Assembly (NCBI GenBank): GCA_013248845.1
Contig: WSQC01000015.1
Span: 1,488,001 to 1,552,000, forward strand
Source of the DNA: Passalora sequoiae
Lineage: Eukaryota > Ascomycota > Dothideomycetes > Mycosphaerellales > Mycosphaerellaceae
Reading direction: 5' to 3'
Length of the DNA: 64,000 nucleotides
Program-made: the position numbers and the translations under genes
In this document: positions 45,852 to 58,337 of the stretch, in pieces
Numbering within the stretch: position 1 is the first letter of the stretch
Layout of the letters: every line of letters begins with the position of its first letter
Notes under the pieces: generated by a model
The model's database searches: none
What the model saw: only the letters and a program-made list of their open reading frames with translations
What the model was told of the DNA's origin: nothing

Positions 45852-47253
45852 ATAGAAACAGAGCTCCGTCCCACAAGAGTATAATATTGAGTGTCACGCA
45901 AGTCTCGGGCATGGCGTGCAAGCGCTTTCTGAAGTTTCTGTATTTCAGCTTCGCGCAATGCAATTTTCCTCGGAAAGTGTTCTTTGGCGAACGCTTGCAT
46001 AGGAGACGACCGTGTTACTCTCCATCTCGCATGCTTGTCGAAGTCTCTGCTGCCATGGTGTATGTGCACTTCGGGCCGCTACACAGCCAAGAGCCGACCA
46101 CGACGCCGACTAGCCATATAGCTATGAAGAGGCTGACTTGCAAGATGGAGACATTTTTTGAGCCTACCGATGCAATGCATCGTAAAAGTGATCGAGTAGC
46201 GGTGTTGGAGAGAGCTGTCATACGTGTGATACCGTCTCGCCCGAGTGTTGGATTTGTCCCGTATGGAGCTTCAAGCCGAGCCATGTCGTGCTTGGTGCTA
46301 GCGTACGTCTGACTTATCTCTTGCAAGCCGCATTATGGACCGCACGATACATGTCTTAGTACGAGGGCCAAGACTCGAATATGAGCATGGTCAGTGGGAC
46401 AAAGAAAGTGCCCGCCCAGGCCTGCACATACACGTAACGAGCATTGTCTTCCGCATTGGGACGTCTACTGGCGCTGTGTGGTGCATGGTGCATTTTTGAT
46501 GTCAAGTATATGAGCAGAAGTGTAGATGGATGATGGATGATGGATGATGGATGATGATGATGATAATGGTGCTGCAACGATCGAGGACCATGGTCCTTGA
46601 TCGTTTCCTTCGATCATCGGCACATGTGCATGGACGGGCATGTCGATAGCTGCAGGCGATAGTCACGCGAGCATGTACGTACGTTGCACACCTCATCTTG
46701 TGACAGACAAGACGGGCAGCACAATGTCTGGGCGATGACGGTGACGGCGGAGAAGTAAGAGATGCAGGCATTTCAGCAGTACATGCACATATACATACAT
46801 ATGGACAAGTAGTACCATTTATTGTTTACATACATGTAACGCTGTGCATACCGTATTCTGATGGTGTGGCGTCAATTTTGATGAGCACTAATAGGAAGTC
46901 GGGTGCATGGCAGTTGGTTGAGGAGTCTGATTGATTATTCATTTACCATTTACATTCACACTTACATTTACATTTACATGTACATTCACGGGGAAAAAAG
47001 AGCATACTGTAGTCTCTCCTCTTCCGCACTCTTTCCTCCCCATTGGGAAATCCAGATGCGAGAGGCAGCGACGTCACAGCTGCGGCGATCGATCCTTCCA
47101 CAGAGAGAGAGAGCTTGAGCTTGAGCTTGAGCTTCAATATCTCAATAATATTCCGCTGCACTTTCACCGCTGCTACTCTACACTAACAAGCCAGTCTATT
47201 GACCACTTCCACTTCCATCGCGGGAAGTACATTTCTCCCACCGCAGCGCCATC
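45852..47253. other. Right flank of the RIP block and glycogenin promoter
   Basis: On the minus strand, 46015-46326 is open and includes a hydrophobic segment (VSLFIAIWLVGVVVGSWL), and 45827-46069 is open in another frame with a helical segment (EAEIQKLQKALARHARDL). Together with the frames at 39.5-39.9 kb these may be parts of one disrupted gene. Microsatellites: GAT(GGAT) at about 46527-46565, TTTACA at 46940-46985 and GAGCTT at 47110-47135. Confidence 0.35.
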
Positions 47254-50045
47254 ATGGCGGAGCGGGAGGATGTCTACTGCACGGCGAGTACACCCCTCCC
47301 CACCGCCACGAAGACGAAGACGACGACGACGAAGACATGGATACGTGAGAAGGGAATGTGCTGACAGTAGTGAGTGTTTCAGCTGGTCATGACTGATGCA
47401 TATCTACCGGGTAAACAATGGACCAACTTGCACTCCCTCGCACATCATCAAGCACCCACACTGACTCGTCCATCCACTCTCAGGCGCAGCAGTCTTGGCT
47501 CACTCTCTGCGCGATACACGCACCACCAAGAAATTGGCATGTCTCATCCTGCAAGACAGTCTGCGAACGAACACTATCGACGAACTGCGCTCCCTCTACA
47601 ACTATGTCATTCCCATCCAGCGCATTGGCAATCCCAACCCTGCCAATCTCTACCTCATGAATCGCCCCGACCTGCTGTATACCTTTACCAAGATCGAGCT
47701 ATGGAGACAGACACAGTTTCGCAAGATTGTCTATCTCGATGCAGATGTGGTCGCGCTACGAGCACCCGAAGAGCTGTTTGACATATCAGAGCCTTTTGCA
47801 GCGGCACCAGATGTGGGTTGGCCAGATGCATTCAATACCGGTGTTATGGTCATTTCTCCGCATATGGGAGATTATCATGCACTACGAGGCATGGCAAACG
47901 CTGGAGACAGCTTCGATGGTGGGGATCAAGGACTGCTGAATCAATACTTCGAGCATCGCCCGTGGAAGAGGATAAGCTTCACCTACAACACCACTCCGAG
48001 CGCCAATTACCAATACGAGCCAGCATATCGTTACCACAAGCGGGACATTAGCATGGTTCATTTCATTGGCAGCGAAAAGCCGTGGCAGCGAGGCAGATCA
48101 GCAACAGGCGCTCCTGGCGCCTTTCAGGAGATGCTGACCAGATGGTGGGCTGTTTACGACCGCCATTTCCACGTTTCAACGTCTGATTACATCTCTGGTC
48201 AGCGGAATCAAGTCAGTCATTACGTGAGAGAAGACAGTGCTGATCTGCAGCCTCAATCTCAACATAATTACGCCGCCACAGGGTACCCCGTCAGTACGAC
48301 GGGACCTGCGCCACCTCCGCACGAATTGCCGCGACACAACATGCAGTATGACCAACCAAATCCCCGCGAGTCACACCACCACCATGCACAACATCGCCAG
48401 ATTCATCCACACCTGGATGAGGCCGCACGCGAAAGCACAGCTCCTTCGTTGACAGAGCCCGGAGAACGAACCGAGAACATCCTGCAAGGACACACGGAGT
48501 CTGCCCCTCCTGTCGAGCAGAGGAGATTTTCTGCACCTCACATGGAATGGGATGCCACCCGTGGCGCACCGCCAGTGGAGTCGAAACCTGAAGCTGCCAA
48601 CTTTCCAACACAACAGTACGTGTTCAATACTAATCCAGAGCCCTTCCGCCCACCACCATCATATCCTGATCCGCCAAAGGACATGTGGTATAATGTACCG
48701 GAAAAGCCAAAGACGGAGGTCAAACCCAGGCCTATCTTTCCGTGGGAAGAGCGCGAAACTCCACGGCCTACTCGCCGCTTCGCAGAGGATGACCTACCAC
48801 CAGCGGCTCCAGCTCTCGAGCCGGAGCCAGAGCCAGAGTCAGAGCCGTACATGGACGAACTGGAAGTGACCGATGCTGAACCTGTCACACCGACTATCCG
48901 GATCCATGGCAGTGATCCTTGGGCTGACTTCAGCCAGACACGAAATGCGTGGGACGATGTTAGTGGCATCAGTAACTACGTTCGTGCCCTCACTGCATTC
49001 CAGAAGAATCGTGGTAAGGTGCAGGTCGTGCAGGAGAATGTGCCCTCGACAGGATCACAACGGGATATCTTGTCGCCTACCAACGAGTCTCACTCAGATC
49101 ACGATGTGGTTGAGGCAATCAACCAGAGACGAGAGAGTCTCATTCTGACGGACTTTCCGACTTCTGTAGAGCGACCATCGTTGCCAGTCACGCCAGCACC
49201 AAGAAGGCGACAAACCTTCTGGGGTGAGGAACGCGACGAATCTGGTGATCTGCCAGGTGCAGAAGGTGTACCTGACCAACAGGATTGGGTATGTCCGAAT
49301 TGTGGTCATATTGTGCATGCGAAGCCAGTTGCGGAGGTTTCTGCCATTTCCCCTTCTGCTATTGCTGAGTTCCTTGATACATTGTGAAGACGAGCGAACG
49401 TCGACATCCCTTGCATTTCGATCCGAACTTTTGACGGATATCCGACTGCGCATCTGCTTGCTCTGCGCGCACCGCCTTCGCTCCAAGTACCAAGCTAATC
49501 ACCCTCTTTCGCAATAGGATCCATCTGACCAGCTCGAACAGCTCAGACGTAGTTCGCTCATCAGCCCCGGCGATCTGAAGATGCCAGAGAGGAGACTTTC
49601 GAAGCGCGAGATGCCATCTACAGCAGCGCCTATCACCGAAGGTACTCTGAACCATCCTCATGTGCCGCTCGCTCAGATCGAAGAGCCTGAGGATGAAGTT
49701 ACAAAACATTTGCCGATCAGTGGTGGCAGCAGTCCACATGGCCTGGATGGCGCGGCGACTGCGAGCAGCCATTACTTCAACGGCCACGTCAGCCAGGAGA
49801 CAGCCATCAACACGGCTATCAACTCAAGCTCGACAACTATCACTGACGCAGACAAGGCATTATTCTCAGATCCTGGCTTCGGAAAGCCTCCATCGGCTAC
49901 TTTGCGTCACACATCCTTGGCGGCCGATGAAGTGGAACTTAAAAAGGCGGAAAATTCGACCACAGAGCACGAAGAGGCACTATCACCAACTCAATCATCG
50001 GCGTCTGGTATTTTCCACTCTTCAGCGGGAGGCACATCGACTTGA
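47254..50045 (+). CDS. Glycogenin (GT8 self-glucosylating initiator of glycogen synthesis)
   Basis: Four exons: 47254-47283, 47383-47410, 47484-49288, 49518-50045; 796 aa. The first three joins give MAEREDVYCT-LVMTDAYLPG-AAVLAHSLRDT, the conserved GT8 N-terminus. Intron 1 uses a GC donor (ACG, then GCGAGT), which is unusual but the only choice that restores the motif. The Mn2+/UDP-binding DxD is YLDADVVAL (about 103-105); WPDAFNTGVMV and FDGGDQGLLN follow. After about residue 260 comes a long disordered linker. The last intron (229 nt) joins VPDQQDW to DPSDQLEQLRRSSL, the family's C-terminal motif for binding glycogen synthase. Reading through that intron instead gives an alternative end with CPNCGH and a stop at 49387. 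Confidence 0.88.
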
Positions 50046-51281
50046 AATCAGAGACGACGAAGACATGAGTGAAGAAGACGACGAGACGACAACGACAACG
50101 AAAAATTTGTATACATTTCTACAGCCTCATTCATACCTATCAAGTGTTTTGGATGATCGCACAGAAGCCTTTGGGCGAACAAGCATAATCATGGTAGCGT
50201 TTTAAAGCCAGATGCATTGCATAGCAAGCACATTGTTTTTTGGAGCGAGGCCTCTTTGGATCATGATGGCAGGCGGGCAGGCTTGAAAATGTGACTCTGG
50301 CTGGCTGTATAGATAGCATGGTATCACCGGGTAATGTTTCAACCCTGATCGCTTTCACCTCAGAGGAACCCATTCATCTCCTGCAAAAAAGCACAACTTG
50401 ATGACTTTGGTCGATCGTCGTCATAATAAACGGCGTCGAGGATCAGGGGAATAAATAGCACGTGCATTTCATTCGACTTCACGAGAGATGGATATGAGAT
50501 GAGATGGCTGGCATTCATTACTCCCCACTACTGCTACTACAACTAGAGTCTCGCCTTCCATCTCTCTTGACCAGGAATACTGATGTGCTGCTTGCTGATC
50601 GACTCTGAAGAGGAGGATACTCAAAAGAGTCAAAGGTTTCCATCATCCATGCCATGCATGCCATGCCACGACACCACTTACTACTCTCTCTCTCTCTCTC
50701 TTCTATCTATTGTATTCTAGCCGGCCAGGTCCCGCGATCTCCCCCAAACAAAACCCAACAACAGCAGAAAGAACCTCGCCCTTCTAGCAGCGAAATCCTA
50801 TACCGTGACCTACCCTTTTTTTTTCTTTCTTCTAATCATGTTCTCGTGCGTTCTTTTTTTGCCTTTTTAACATCAATTCATGCCTTTCGTTCTATCATGG
50901 AAAATGCCCAGATCATGTCATACGGGACTGCTCACTGACGCTGACGCAAGCCTCAAATCAGCTCACGGGTCCTCAAAACCCAGCAATGCCTGCTGTGGGG
51001 CCGTTATCGTGGTGGAGGACATTCGATCATATCATGATTTCTGTGCATGCAACAAAAACAGCATAGGGACTTCTCGGCCCAGCCGCCCATTCCGGCTTAT
51101 TCCTGTTGTCAAGCCTTCTAATTTCCAGCTGGAAATACAGACACTCCCCCCGCTGGAGATTCGGCAGACCCTGCTGCGTTAGGTGGCGATGGTGGTAGTC
51201 ATCATAGTGTATGGTTCGCCTCGGATTCCTCGATCATCACGCAGAGTCGTAGCTCTAACGGCATTCAGCATGATAACAGAG
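50046..51281. other. Convergent intergenic region
   Basis: 3' flanks of glycogenin and the forkhead gene. A pyrimidine-rich stretch with (TC)n lies at about 50684-50702 and T-runs at 50816-50870. No gene seen. Confidence 0.4.
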
Positions 51282-53880
51282 CTAACGACCATACTGCGCC
51301 TGGGGACCCGTCATGCCCATGGCCATGGCGAGATGGTTGCGCTGGTGAAACGCGCCGATTGGCTGGAAACCCCTGATTGAGCAGTCAGTACTGTACTATG
51401 ACTCAAAACAGAGCGGTGAGCTAATGTACTTACTTTGCGAGATCAATTGGTTCATCGTCTCCATCATCAGCAGCGGGATATCCTTTATTGGCGTGCTGGA
51501 CCTGAGCGTGGCCATTGTACGCACTGGCCGTGTACGGGCCGTTTCCGGCCGGACGAGCACTCTCGAAGCTGTGGGCGACTGAAGTCTGCGGGAGGTCATG
51601 TCGAGGTGCAGGCTGCGAGGACTGGCTGACTGTCGTCGGCGGAGTGTGCTGCTGCACGACAGGCACAGCATGGCCATTGGCCGTCGGTGGAGTCTTCTCT
51701 GCACCACTCGTTTGCTCGTTGCCAGAATTGGCAAGCTGTGTCAGGCTCTTCGCAACAGCAGTGGCTGGCCTGCTGAGCGTCGGGCTCGCGTCGAGGGCGT
51801 TTTCAACAATGTGGGGTCGCGGCGGACTACTCGAGCTGATGTCTGGACTGCACCTGCCGCTGCCATCGCCGTTCTTGCGCTTCTCAGTGGTGGCCTCGAC
51901 ACCATTTTCGATGACCGGTGAGCTCTTCTCGTCCTCATCCCTTTGACTTGGAGCATTCTCGTTCTTCTTGAGCGCAGGGAACGGCGTCTTGAGCGGGCTC
52001 AAGTCATACGGTTTGAAAGGTGTGCTGCCTACCAGACCCTCCATCTTCCAGAATGGTGCGGGACTGCTGAATTGTATGAAGTCACTGGGACGTCTTAGCG
52101 TGCTAGGTGGTGCGAGTCGCTGTGACGCACGCAGCGGGAATGGTGTATCGAGCGGACCTGTCCGACCTTCATCGTTGACATACAGCGCCGGTGGTGAGCC
52201 TGCCGCGTGTGCAATTGCGTTCAGACCGTTCCTAGGCGTAGTACGCTGGGGATAATCATAGTCGACCAGGCTGTTGCCATCAATACCGAGACCTACACTG
52301 CTACCGGCATGTCCGTTGGTCGGGTTTCTTGAACCTCTGTCTGGAGTGTATGCCTCCATCGCGGTCGGGTAGGCCGGCTGATACGCGGCAAGAGGAGGTG
52401 TGATGTCTTCGTCTCGCTTGAGACCGCCTCGTAAACGGTCCATTGGGCTGTTTGGTGAGCCTAATGTGCTCTGCGTGCCAGGTATAGGGTTTGGTCGTCT
52501 GCAACCCTTCATGCCCTGCTGGACAAAGTTGTCGAACTCTGCCGGTTCAATCATCCACTTCATGCCCTTACCAGGCTCGTCAGTACGTCGAGCAATCTTC
52601 GTGAAAGCTTTGTTGAGACTCAAGTTGTGGCGGATGCTGTTCTGCCATCCGCCAGTGTTGAAACGGTAAAACGCATAGTTCGCCATGATCCACTTGTAGA
52701 TGTTGTTCAGCGTCATTTGCTGCTCTGGGGTGCTCAGGATCGCCATCCCGATCAGCTGCGCGTACGAGTGTGGAGGCTTCAGATCCTTCGCGCCATCGGC
52801 GGCGTAGTCAATGCTCTCTGTAGACTCCATCATGACGCCGCGGGCATAGTGTGCAGCAGGTGAAGACTTGTACGACGTCTGTGTCCGCATTGGCGTGCCT
52901 GGTGGAGGATGCACGTTTGTGCGCTGCGAGTGTGGGTGTGACCGCTGCTGCTGGTAATTTCCCTGCTGCTGTCCGTTGTAGTCGGATTGATACATGCCCT
53001 GGTCTTGGAGGTGACTACGTCCGGCGGAGTGAGGCTGGGCGCGTGTACGGCTGTGACGAGTGTCTTCTTCGCCGTCGTCGTCATCTTCGGAAGACTTCTG
53101 CGCCTGTTTGATGATGGAAGCATCCCACACAGGGCCCTCGCTGTCCGCCGTAGCCGTCGTGATGAATGCCATTTGTGTATTGGCGATGTCGATGACACTG
53201 CCGTTGCGAAGGTAAGTTTTACTCCCTCGCCTGCAAAGGTTGTTGTCGACACGCAGACCGTTGCGACCGTTGACAATGATGAACCACTGGGTAGTGTCTG
53301 GATCATAGGAAATGGTTGCATGCAATCGGGAGATCTGGCGGTCGGGTCCGAGATCGATGTGCACTTTGGTCTTCGCTGTCGGCGTACCCTCATGGGTACT
53401 TGCATCGCCGTTGTTCATCCGCTCCAGCGCTTCGGGACGGCCGATATTGACTTCGACTTCGCGAATGATGTAGACCCAATCGCGCCCCGCAAGCTTGCCA
53501 TATCCTGGAACACTCTCTTGACCCTCCAGCAGTTCGTTTGCAAAATCCTCGGTGGCGTTAACGGGTTTGTCTGCGACTTTCAAGGATTGAATAATTTCTT
53601 GCTCGCTCGGCGTGGACGGCTCTGTCTCGTTGTCGCTTTGGTCGTGGGGCTCTGTGCCCTCGGTATCCTCGCGATCCAGAGTCCGTGTGTCCTTGAGTTT
53701 ACGTCTGGTGTTGCGAGAAGCAGGAGCAGCGGCCTCAGTGCCCCGTGCACGCTTCCTCGACCCACGCGAGGGCGTTGTGATGGCGTCTGGCGCATCGACG
53801 TCGGATGGCTGGTCATGGGTTTCGGTGGCCGCAGCCGCTTTACGCGCACGCGTCTTGCCTTTGCGACCGGACGGAGGCAT
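51282..53880 (-). CDS. FHA-domain forkhead transcription factor (Fkh1/Fkh2-like)
   Basis: Cell-cycle type forkhead factor. Exon 1 is 51434-53880 and exon 2 is 51282-51372. The first frame stops at 51430 with a TAA that lies inside a GTAAGT donor; removing a 61-nt intron (branch CTGAC, acceptor AATCAG) continues as IDLAK-GFQPIGAFHQRNHL and ends at 51282, giving 845 aa. The FHA domain is at about 130-245 (NIGRPE, QISRLHATISYD, NGRNGLRVDNN). The forkhead domain is at about 360-450 (KPPHSYAQLIGMAI, GWQNSIRHNLSLNKAF). The C-terminal third is Ser/Pro-rich with SP/TP sites, consistent with CDK control. The FHA-plus-forkhead layout is diagnostic of the Fkh1/2 group. Confidence 0.92.
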
Positions 53881-55362
53881 CTCGGGGCCTGTGGAGGCTT
53901 TTGTGCTGATATGATACGAGTGTCCTGCTGCAGAGGAAGAGTGGTCAAGAGGGCGGTATCGCGTCTGTGAGATTCGAGGGTAGGGACTCGGACTCGACGT
54001 GGCTCGTCGCGAAGCCGATGTGGAAAATGGCGGAGGCGCGTGGCAGGTTGCAACCAGGCAAATTGGGCGTGGGACGGCCAGATATCTATTTATCGGCGTA
54101 CATGTGGTGAGAGGTTGGCAAGTCCTGCATGCTCAGGAAAGTGGGTGGATGTATGGATCAACAGAGAGGTATCAGTAGTAGTGTGGACGCGCGAAAGCGT
54201 GCCTTCGAAAAGCCAAGCGTGATGAGCTTGCAGGGATCGGGCAGGGCTCTACAAAATTCCGACTTTAGTCTTTGTGTCATCCGGACGCACTCTTTCCCTC
54301 ACCCATCCACACATACATACATACATACCGAGCATCAGAGGTGATGGGAGCAGATAAGGATATGCTCGTCCTGGACTTTGCTCGCATGCTATGAACAACA
54401 GTCCATGTACATGTACATATCGCTCGCAGACGTGGACAGTAATAATGAACGGAAGGGCGGTTCGGGTCCGGGTGTCATCAAGCTTCGATACAATGACGTC
54501 TCTGAGCGGTCTTCTGTTTACTTCAACCTGGAATCATGTAAACACAACGGACGGGAGCTGGTCTGATGATAATTATGGGCAGGCTTAAGCTTGTCTAACG
54601 AGTATCAAGGCACTACTCCACACCACCACCACCACCTTATTATTATTATTCTTATTCAGGAGACGTATCACGATTGACATGCCGTCCGATGGTACGTACA
54701 CCTTGCACTGCGCGTGGCGCACCCTGGAACGCGTCCAATGTGTGTACCCGGGTGTCTGTACCTTTTCTCCCCGCCGCTTAAGGCTTCTGAAAGCCACCGC
54801 GCCGACCATTTGCTCGAGCAATGTGTATACGATACGCGGGAACTCACTTCCTCTGCTCCGCTCGTGCTGCCCTGCAACAAAAACAACGTTGTCTACCCGA
54901 CGGTTGCCTCCGTGTGTCAGCTCATCCCTGAGACAGACTTGTGGAACAATCGCAGGGACCATGCAAGCACGTTGTGAGCCTTCATCAATGGAGGAGCATA
55001 CACCATACACGCCGCTGAAGCTCCCACTCGATCTCTTCTCTCATCCGTCTATGTGAGCACTACTATACACCGTGCAGTATAATATGATAAAATGAAAATC
55101 CTGGCCATGGGCTGAACGCTAACAGAATGTACAAGCGACCACGTGACCAGTAGCTAGTCGTGCTCGCGCTATATGTCTCCCCCACTCTCCGCTCTCGTAT
55201 CATCGCTTGCTTGAAGGGTATACAGAACCATGTTACGGTGTCCAACGCCCTACGTGGACAGCGAATTGGCAAGAATTTGTCCAAAACTTAGGGAAAAAAA
55301 AGGAAATACGCAATGTCTTGTCTCTGTCGGGTGCAGCAAGCTTCGGCATGTGTGCGACATCG
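53881..55362. other. Intergenic region upstream of the forkhead gene
   Basis: About 1.5 kb: forkhead promoter and the 3' flank of the TeaR-like gene. Contains CAC/TTA trinucleotide runs at about 54621-54650. No gene seen. Confidence 0.4.
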
Positions 55363-57048
55363 CTACATCACCACGCAGCAGCAACCTTTCTTCGCCGCAG
55401 CTTCTTCTTGCTTCTCGTCTACGTCGGGCATTCGCGGTGTATGATCGTGCACCGCATTTGTTTGTGGTGCTGCAGGTGACGTTGCATGTGACCGTTGAAT
55501 CGTTGGCGTCGAAGGAATGGTCGGTGTGATCTTGTACCCCCCACTAGTGCCCGGGCGTACGCTGCCTGAATCACTACGAGTATCGCTCTTGGTTGGACTC
55601 AACGGCCAAGGACCCTGTGCAGAGCCGCTCGGCGACGGCCCGTGTTTTTGTGGCGATGGACTTCTTTGCGGCCTGGGATGCAAACTCTGCTGGCTGTCGA
55701 TAGTGAGCATAGGCAAACGAGGCTTCTGTGGTTCTTCGTCGTTCAGGAGGTTGAACTCGCGGTCATACACTGTCCCAGTCTTGCCTTCCTTCTCCCACTG
55801 CTGCTGCATCATTTTCTTCGCATGTGTTGGAAGCATCTGTTGATCCGGTGGCAGTCTTGGATCCGGCTTGTACATCGTCGCTATCCAGGGTGCTTCACCT
55901 TCTGGCGGAGACTGGCGACCCGTGGACGGTCGCGTTTTATGCCCCGAGCTCGAACCTGGACGGTCTTGTGCAGATGCGGAAGCAATGCGTTTGTTGGCGT
56001 GAGACGATCCGGGGCGAGCAGCGGGCGCAGCGCCAGAAGTTTTTCTCGAGCCAGGCGTAGCCTTGTTTGGCACACGCGCTCGAGGGGGCGTGGTCTCATC
56101 GTTCGACGAGTGCTTATTAGACGAGCTTCCTGGTGGTGTAGTGCGAGTCCTCTCTGGGTCCGAGTCCAACAGCACTGCACTACTCACGCTTGGACTCCGG
56201 AGCTTGCGCTGATATTGCATTTCGTCGAAGCTGCCACTCCAGTTTTGGCTCCCTGCCCGGCTTCGTGGAAGAGGCGAGTCTCGATCCACGACGTTTTGTG
56301 GCACAGGCACAGGACTGATACGTGATACCGGTATCCTCGAAGTGCTGGGACGAGCTATTTGCTGCCTGTTAGTCTGTCGCGCGCTCGCCACTTCGTCTGC
56401 GGAACGGAACTCAGAGTCTCGATAGGGGTCAAAGTCGGCATCTGCTTGCTGTTGTGGCTCTAGTTCTGTTGGGGCGGCCACGGTCGAGATACGCTTGTGA
56501 GGGTGATCATCGGGTGCAGGATATGCGTTCGCATAGTCCGCATCGTTGTTGATATCATTTTGACGACTCTGGCTCGTGCGGCTTCTTGGCCGGTGCACGC
56601 TAGACCGGCTGACAGAACGTGCATTTCTTGTCTCATTGGGACCTGCACTCTCGGAACGGCGAGACCGTCGCACGTGTATGCCTGCCTCTGCCATCTCCTG
56701 GATCTCTATCTGAGCCAGCTTATCTCTATGAATCCATGCAGAATCGTCCACGTTAGGCACGTTCTCGTCCTGCTCCTGCTGTCGTTTTTCCCGCAACGCA
56801 TTGCGAGAGCGTTTCCTTCCTGCGGTGCTGTATGACTGCCGTAATGATGTTCTCCGCTGCTTTGTAGTCTCAGAGTCGGACATCAGGTCCCACGCGCTCG
56901 GTCGTTTCTCTAATTTCTCCAATTTCTGGACATCCCCATCACCGTTGCCAATAGTATCTCGACGGTATGAAAAATGTCGGGCATTGCCGTCTGTCTCCTC
57001 CACGGGCACGGCGTGACTCCAAGCTCCGCCATTGAGTGTGGTAGCCAT
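55363..57048 (-). CDS. CaaX-anchored polarity protein, TeaR/Mod5-like
   Basis: One exon, 561 aa from the ATG at 57048; the frame also opens at a GTG two codons upstream. Mostly disordered, Ser/Arg/Pro-rich, with KLAQIEIQEMAEAGIHVRRS near 112-131 and a conserved-looking patch PWIATMYKPDPRLPPDQQML then THAKKMMQQQWEKEGKTGTV near 385-430. It ends KKGCCCVVM: a CaaX box (CVVM) next to extra cysteines suited to palmitoylation, with lysines before. This is the form of the prenylated cell-end receptors Mod5 (fission yeast) and TeaR (Aspergillus), which anchor the Tea1/TeaA polarity marker at the hyphal tip membrane. Assignment rests on the C-terminal anchor and overall form. Confidence 0.75.
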   Translation of the reverse strand: MATTLNGGAWSHAVPVEETDGNARHFSYRRDTIGNGDGDVQKLEKLEKRPSAWDLMSDSETTKQRRTSLRQSYSTAGRKRSRNALREKRQQEQDENVPNVDDSAWIHRDKLAQIEIQEMAEAGIHVRRSRRSESAGPNETRNARSVSRSSVHRPRSRTSQSRQNDINNDADYANAYPAPDDHPHKRISTVAAPTELEPQQQADADFDPYRDSEFRSADEVASARQTNRQQIARPSTSRIPVSRISPVPVPQNVVDRDSPLPRSRAGSQNWSGSFDEMQYQRKLRSPSVSSAVLLDSDPERTRTTPPGSSSNKHSSNDETTPPRARVPNKATPGSRKTSGAAPAARPGSSHANKRIASASAQDRPGSSSGHKTRPSTGRQSPPEGEAPWIATMYKPDPRLPPDQQMLPTHAKKMMQQQWEKEGKTGTVYDREFNLLNDEEPQKPRLPMLTIDSQQSLHPRPQRSPSPQKHGPSPSGSAQGPWPLSPTKSDTRSDSGSVRPGTSGGYKITPTIPSTPTIQRSHATSPAAPQTNAVHDHTPRMPDVDEKQEEAAAKKGCCCVVM

Positions 57049-58337
57049 GCTCACTATGCTGTTGTGCTGCTCTTTTCAGGTATGCCTGCTACGGCTCTGG
57101 ACGGACCCCGTTTTCACGTTGCTGGCATCTCCTCCAAGATCAGCTGGAACCCGGCACAGCAGAAGAGTAGGTGTAGGTAACACAAAAGTCGACGTGGAGG
57201 GGCGTGATGGTGCTGCGCGTCGCAGTCCAAAGATGCAGGCGATGCAGGGAGAAGCCGTCCGTTTCCCAGGCGGGCAGGTTTATGCAGCCAACAATCGCGG
57301 ACTGGCGCCGGTTTAGCCTCAACAAAGCAACATCCAGCCAGCTCGTCGCGATCCCAAATCGCGTCTATATGAACGAGAAAGCGGAGTTAGTGGTGGTGGT
57401 GGTGGTGGTGGTGGTGGTGGTGGTGGTGTTGGTCGACATGATTCGCTAAACGGGGCAGGGCAGAGAAGCTGTCTGTTTGTCTGAGTAGTTGCCCGAAGTC
57501 TTTGCACGACCAACTTTGGGCAGGCGCGAACTACGATTGAGCGATAGAGGGCATGCACAGACGTCTTTCATTAAAGCAGCAGGCGGGCGGTGCTCACGTC
57601 GAATCAAATCGCGCGTAGCCACAGCTCCCGGAAGCTTGACGCTTGATACTTGATGATCTTTCTCTCCCGTTGACACGCTATTCTGTCAGGTCCCAGGTAA
57701 CGAAAAGTAACGAGACTCTCCTATCTGACAAGCCGACGTGCAACATGCGCCTCTTCACAAAGGGTCCACTTATGCTTCTACATTGTACCTGCCGCTGTTG
57801 CCGCCTTTGACAGTCTCTTCTATAGTTCTGTATACATACATCTATTTATAGACTGCTCGATCTCGACCCGATGTACGGGTACTTCCATATGACAGCAACA
57901 TTGGACGCTGTAGGGAACAGCCATCAAGCACGCCGTCATGACACCCGTCAGCAGTTTCACGTCGAGCTGACACCACAACGTCTGCCGGCTTTCATGTCCA
58001 GCGATCGGCTCACCGCGCCGTGCACAATGCTGTACCGTCTTACACATCCAGGCGCACGCGGACATCGGATGCCACGCATGCCTTTTCGAAGACCACGCTC
58101 TAACATACCGCCACGCGATCCTGTCCGACGAGTGGACAAGCCATCTCCGTGAGGCAACCATTTCAGCCAAGTCCGAATCGAGCATGAATCACAACTCCAT
58201 CTAGTACCGTCCTGTGCTCCTAACCTCGTCGCTTAAACATCATATCCGTCCCATTACAACCAACACCAACTTCATATTCTCTTCCAAAATGAATCGCCTC
58301 GCGTTCGCGCTTCACAACACACATCCCGCTATCCCGC
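57049..58337. other. Intergenic region
   Basis: TeaR-like promoter and bHLH 3' flank. Contains a (GGT)n microsatellite at 57391-57428. No gene seen. Confidence 0.4.
57391..57428. repeat. (GGT)n microsatellite
   Basis: About 12 tandem GGT/GTG units. Confidence 0.9.

Noticed and set aside
45839..46312. 157-codon plus-strand frame at the right edge of the RIP block
   Set aside because: Begins within the inverted repeat, has no domain, and overlaps the more plausible minus-strand remnants.
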